In this document: in pieces, positions 60,818-64,000 of the stretch
How positions within the stretch are numbered: the first letter of the stretch is position 1
Layout: each line of letters begins with the position of its first letter
Assembly: GCA_016716085.1 (NCBI GenBank)
Contig: JADJWY010000023.1
Span: 372,001 to 436,000, forward strand
Direction: 5' to 3'
DNA: 64,000 nt
From: Hahellaceae bacterium
Lineage (GTDB): Bacteria > Pseudomonadota > Gammaproteobacteria > Pseudomonadales > Oleiphilaceae
Notes under the pieces: generated by a model
What the model saw: only the letters and a program-made list of their open reading frames with translations
The model's database searches: none
Told to the model about the DNA's origin: nothing
Made by a program: the position numbers and the translations under genes

Positions 60818-61885
60818 ATGATGCCAAGGATACTCGCCACTGCCCTGTTTTCACTGCTGCTTGTGCTGGGGGGCTGTTCCACATTAAAACCCTCCATGAA
60901 AGCCAGTCCCTCGCTATTTAACTTTCTGGGTATCTCCAGTATTCCGGTGAAGGATCTGGAGCGCATGTATGTCAATGAAGACAGCAAGTTTATGGAAATT
61001 GACGACATGAAGATCCACTATCGGGATGTGGGTGAAGGCCCCACGGTCATCCTGATTCACGGATTATTCTCGTCACTCCACACCTGGGATGGCTGGGTAG
61101 ATGAAATGCGCGGACACTTCCGCGTCATTACGCTGGACTTGCCGGGTTTCGGATTGACCGGCGCACCGGAAGACATGGACAAATACACGGAAGAATATGT
61201 CCTGCTCATGTTCTCAAAATTTGTCGATTATATGGATCTTGAGAAAGTTTCGCTGGCTGGCAACAGTTTTGGCGCCTATATTGCAGCGCGCTATGCGGCG
61301 TCTAATCCGGATCGGGTGGAGCAGTTGATCCTGCTGGATCCTGTGGGCTACCCGCACGAGCGCCCCTGGGTTTTCGGCCTGCCAAAGAAGCCTGGCTTGA
61401 ACGTTCTGACCAAGTTTTCACAGCCGCCCTTCATCGTCACCATGAACCTTGAACAGGTGTATGGCGATATCGAGCGTCTGAGTAAATCCAATCATTACCG
61501 CTACATTCACATGTCTCAGCGACCGGGCGCAAAGGCTGCCTACCTAAAAGCCATGACGTTCCTGAGTGACGAAAATGCCATTCAGCCTTTCGCCTCGATC
61601 CGGGCACCCACGCTGTTGATGTGGGGCGTTCTGGATCGCTGGGTTCCGATTTCTCAGGCCGAGTTGTGGCGCAAGGATGTGAGCAATACACAGTTTATTT
61701 CCTATCCTGGTGTCGGCCATGTTCCGATGGAGGAACTGCCTTATCAAACGGCGCAGGATGCGATTGCGTTTATGTCAGCGCTGAACCCGAAAGCCGCCTT
61801 GCCAGCGCCGAAAATGGACGAACTGGAGGACATGCTGAAAGGTGGCGAATTCTCGGAAGGCTTCGAGACGATGGAAGGCCTCTGA
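60818..61885 (+). CDS. Alpha/beta hydrolase lipoprotein
   Basis: About 355 residues. A lipoprotein signal (MMPRILATALFSLLLVLGGC) with lipobox LGGC. Hydrolase core: oxyanion segment LIHGLFSSLHTWDGW, nucleophile Ser in LAGNSFGAYIA, acid in WGVLDRWVPI and His in GVGHVPMEEL. Membrane-anchored esterase or lipase-like enzyme of unknown substrate. Starts conflict: ATG 60818 fits the signal peptide, but a GTG at 60734 has a strong GAGGAG 7 nt upstream and would add 28 residues before the signal. Confidence 0.86.
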   Translation: MMPRILATALFSLLLVLGGCSTLKPSMKASPSLFNFLGISSIPVKDLERMYVNEDSKFMEIDDMKIHYRDVGEGPTVILIHGLFSSLHTWDGWVDEMRGHFRVITLDLPGFGLTGAPEDMDKYTEEYVLLMFSKFVDYMDLEKVSLAGNSFGAYIAARYAASNPDRVEQLILLDPVGYPHERPWVFGLPKKPGLNVLTKFSQPPFIVTMNLEQVYGDIERLSKSNHYRYIHMSQRPGAKAAYLKAMTFLSDENAIQPFASIRAPTLLMWGVLDRWVPISQAELWRKDVSNTQFISYPGVGHVPMEELPYQTAQDAIAFMSALNPKAALPAPKMDELEDMLKGGEFSEGFETMEGL

Positions 61886-61889
61886 TCCC

Positions 61890-62402
61890 TTAATCAGAGA
61901 CCCGCTCCACATCATCTTGCCATTGCCTGAGGGCGATGGCGTGGGCTGCGCAAAAACTTTCGGGCATGCGGACGGGACGCCCTGACTTCAGATCAATACA
62001 GGCATAACGGCATACGGCGCGCACCAGGGTCTTTCCGTCGCTGGGCCGGATAATCTGAAAGGCTCGCTCAGAGCTTAGCCGGCCATCGCAGGCCGTGATC
62101 CAGGTGGCCACCTGCAGCACTTCGCCCTCATAGCACGCCGCCAGATAATCGATTTCAGTGCGGGTAATCGCCATCGCTTTGCCACTGAGCTCGTGCGCCG
62201 CCCAATCCATGCCAATCGGTTCGATATGCTGCCAACTGGCGGCTTCCATCCATTTAAGATAAGCCGTGTTGTTCGCGTGCCCCAGTCTGTCCGTGTCAGT
62301 TTGCCCAACACAGACCTCATGCACATACGGATTTGGTCGATCCCAGGTTTGGGCCTGAAGAGGCTTTGTTTTCACCTCGGTTGCTTCGCCTTTTCTGTCC
62401 AC
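61890..62402 (-). CDS. Hotdog-fold acyl-CoA thioesterase (4HBT family)
   Basis: 170 residues. The single-hotdog signature QTDTDRLGHANNTAYLKWME contains the catalytic Asp region of 4-hydroxybenzoyl-CoA thioesterase-like enzymes; TRTEIDYLAACYEGEVLQVA follows. Substrate unknown. The start is GTG at 62402 with a weak AGGT; another GTG at 62372 is possible. Convergent with the hydrolase gene, 5 bp apart. Confidence 0.87.
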   Translation of the reverse strand: MDRKGEATEVKTKPLQAQTWDRPNPYVHEVCVGQTDTDRLGHANNTAYLKWMEAASWQHIEPIGMDWAAHELSGKAMAITRTEIDYLAACYEGEVLQVATWITACDGRLSSERAFQIIRPSDGKTLVRAVCRYACIDLKSGRPVRMPESFCAAHAIALRQWQDDVERVSD

Positions 62403-62488
62403 ACACTACCTACTTTAATTCTCAATCTTCAAACTTTCCTGCCAGACAGGTATTCTGCACCTTCAAAGACTACATCAGAGTGCCCATC

Positions 62489-63601
62489 GTGAGTCAAATG
62501 TCCGTCATACAGCTTAGTAAGGTCAGCAAGCGTTTTGGCGGGCAAGAGGTACTCTCTGCCTTGAGCCTGAGCGTCAGGCAAGGGGAGTTCTTCACCATAC
62601 TTGGGCCTTCCGGCTGCGGAAAGACGACGGTATTGCGGCTGATCGCCGGGTTCGAGCAGCCTGATGAGGGGCACATTAAACTGGAGCAGACCGAGATTTC
62701 GAAGACACGGGCTGAGTTCCGTCCGGTGAATACCGTCTTCCAGAGCTATGCCCTGTTTCCTCATATGAACGTCTTTGAAAATGTCGCGTTTGGACTCAAG
62801 ATGGCGAAAGTCCCGAAAGCCGAGATTCGGGGCCGTGTCGAAGAGGCGCTGGCCATGGTCCAATTAAAGGACTTTTCCGATCGACGACCTGACCAGCTAT
62901 CCGGGGGACAAAAGCAGCGGGTCGCCATCGCACGTGCAGTGGTTAACAAGCCGAAGGTGTTGCTGCTGGATGAATGCCTGAGTGCGCTGGACTACAAGTT
63001 GCGGCGTCAAATGCAGATCGAACTGAAGCAATTGCAGCGGCAACTGGGCATCACCTTCATCTACGTCACGCATGACCAGGAAGAGGCCCTGAGCATGTCC
63101 GACCGGGTGTTGGTCATGCACAAGGGGAGTGTACAGCAGATTGGGACACCCCGTGAAATCTACGAAGCACCCAGCAATCTGTTCGTCGCGCAATTCATAG
63201 GTGAAATCAATGTCTTTGAGGGCCTGGTTGAAGCAGAACTGCCCGATTACAGCTATCGCGTGCGGCTTGCCCACGGGGGCGTTCGGGAGGTTCGTTCCGA
63301 TTTCCGCTTTGCACAAGGGGAAGCGGTGCATATCTTACTGCGACCGGAAGATCTGAGAATTCATTATCCCCGAACCGGTGAATCCCCACCCGGTTTTCAG
63401 GGAAAGGTGATTGAGCGCAACTACACCGGCAAAACGCTGGACTCCCTGATTCAGCTGGAGTCAGGACAACAACTGAGGGCCAGCGAGTTCTTTGACGAAA
63501 ACGATCCTGATTTCGACTATCGCATCAACGAGTCCGTATGGGTTGATTGGGTGCATGGCTGGGAGCATGTCATTCCACAACGTCCGACGGAGCACGCCTG
63601 A
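62489..63601 (+). CDS. potA: Spermidine/putrescine ABC transporter ATP-binding protein
   Basis: About 370 residues. Walker A LGPSGCGKTTVLRL, Q-loop FQSYALFPHMNVFENVAFG, signature LSGGQKQRVAIARA, Walker B VLLLDECLSALD (Cys for the usual Pro), H-loop THDQEEAL, then a TOBE domain. Match to PotA is best in the Q-loop and C-terminal region. Start is GTG 62489 or ATG 62498; the former has AGAG 8 nt upstream. Its stop overlaps the potB ATG (TGATG). Confidence 0.9.
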   Translation: MSQMSVIQLSKVSKRFGGQEVLSALSLSVRQGEFFTILGPSGCGKTTVLRLIAGFEQPDEGHIKLEQTEISKTRAEFRPVNTVFQSYALFPHMNVFENVAFGLKMAKVPKAEIRGRVEEALAMVQLKDFSDRRPDQLSGGQKQRVAIARAVVNKPKVLLLDECLSALDYKLRRQMQIELKQLQRQLGITFIYVTHDQEEALSMSDRVLVMHKGSVQQIGTPREIYEAPSNLFVAQFIGEINVFEGLVEAELPDYSYRVRLAHGGVREVRSDFRFAQGEAVHILLRPEDLRIHYPRTGESPPGFQGKVIERNYTGKTLDSLIQLESGQQLRASEFFDENDPDFDYRINESVWVDWVHGWEHVIPQRPTEHA

Positions 63602-64000
63602 TGCTCAGGACAGCCTGCGTTCACCTCCGCAGCCCGCTTTTCAGCCGAACACTCATTGCAATCACGCTCAGCTGGCTGGGTATTTTTGTTCTCACCCCGC
63701 ACCTGCTGGTCATGATGACGAGCGTACTGACACCGGATACAACGAATTTCGCCGTTTGGCCGCTGACCTTTGAGGCCTATACCCGCCTTTGGGAACCCCT
63801 CTATGCCACCGTATTTCTCGACTCACTCTATCTCTCGGTGACGGCCACGCTGTTCTGCCTTCTGTTGGGTTACCCGTTTGCCTACCTGCTCTCCCGACTC
63901 GGACCGGTGTGGCGCAATGTACTACTGTTTCTGATGATCGTTCCGTTCTGGACCAACAGTCTGATACGCACTTATGCGCTTAAACTGCTGATGGGCAACC
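63601..64000 (+). CDS. potB: Polyamine ABC transporter permease PotB, N-terminal part (runs off the window)
   Basis: ATG at 63601 overlaps the potA stop by one base. 133 residues are visible: an N-terminal membrane segment (LSWLGIFVLTPHLLVMM), a periplasmic loop with DTTNFAVWPLTFEAYTRLWE, then SLYLSVTATLFCLLLGYPFAYLL and VPFWTNSLIRTYALKLLMGN, the PotB hallmark. First permease of the potABCD system; the 3' end lies beyond the window. Confidence 0.92.
   Translation, partial: MLRTACVHLRSPLFSRTLIAITLSWLGIFVLTPHLLVMMTSVLTPDTTNFAVWPLTFEAYTRLWEPLYATVFLDSLYLSVTATLFCLLLGYPFAYLLSRLGPVWRNVLLFLMIVPFWTNSLIRTYALKLLMGN

Overview
The window is a chromosomal stretch of a gram-negative gammaproteobacterium. 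Evidence: the DsrC/TusE sulfur relay (tusDCBE), SohB, MltD, GloB-RnhA-DnaQ, NhaB, NfuA, YejABEF and FabI with gammaproteobacterial-type neighbours. The XrtA/PEP-CTERM regulators PrsK-PrsR-PrsT, NhaB and the CysI-DUF934 pair suggest a marine, Marinobacter/Oceanospirillales-like organism. This placement is inference; there is no rRNA in the window.

Layout. 1-10.8 kb: 3' end of etfD with a terminator; HhH and DUF1285 proteins; a radical SAM enzyme; a PLP aminotransferase; sixA-gpsA; a partner-switching pair (receiver-PP2C phosphatase plus STAS protein); an HD phosphohydrolase; a TetR regulator. 10.8-13.3 kb: a phasin, a 360-bp intergenic region with a possible small RNA, a frameshifted acyltransferase and an SDR-like protein. 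13.4-21.3 kb: prsK, an IS5-family insertion, prsR, prsT, a DksA-like protein and a hexapeptide acyltransferase. 21.5-25 kb: tRNA-Ser(UGA), yccA, tusDCBE and ybiB. 25.0-32.1 kb: an accessory island with an Rhs/YD-repeat polymorphic toxin and a probable SUKH immunity gene. 32.1-44.2 kb: a MoaD-like/beta-propeller pair, nfuA, metH, DUF2970, cysI-DUF934, a CPA2 antiporter, acuI/yhdH and sohB. 44.4-54.1 kb: an SCP2 protein, a ChpA-N-terminus-like scaffold, nhaB, dnaQ, rnhA, a methyltransferase, gloB, mltD and an HDOD protein. 54.2-64 kb: yejABEF, fabI, a lipoprotein alpha/beta hydrolase, a thioesterase, potA and the start of potB.

The most striking region is the Rhs locus on the minus strand. An ATG with a good Shine-Dalgarno at 31947 opens a signal-peptide reading frame whose hydrophobic core is encoded by seven tandem copies of a 7-bp unit. 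As sequenced, this frame ends just after the repeats, out of register with the long Rhs frame. One extra copy (or loss of two) would join them and complete a signal peptide ending in ANA|A. This looks like a slipped-strand ON/OFF switch, currently OFF. The Rhs polypeptide is further divided: a 1-base frame change near 29450 separates the two shell segments, and the toxin-bearing end is a translationally coupled ORF with its own signal peptide. It carries an HNH-type GHH nuclease motif and is followed by the probable immunity gene.

Several otherwise conserved genes carry single-base frame breaks (acyltransferase ~11811, transposase, rhs ~29450, yejE ~57542). Either the genome has real decay or the assembly has residual indel errors, and this affects how the Rhs observations are read. 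An IS insertion sits exactly in the prsK stop codon, and its CTAG target duplication leaves the stop intact.
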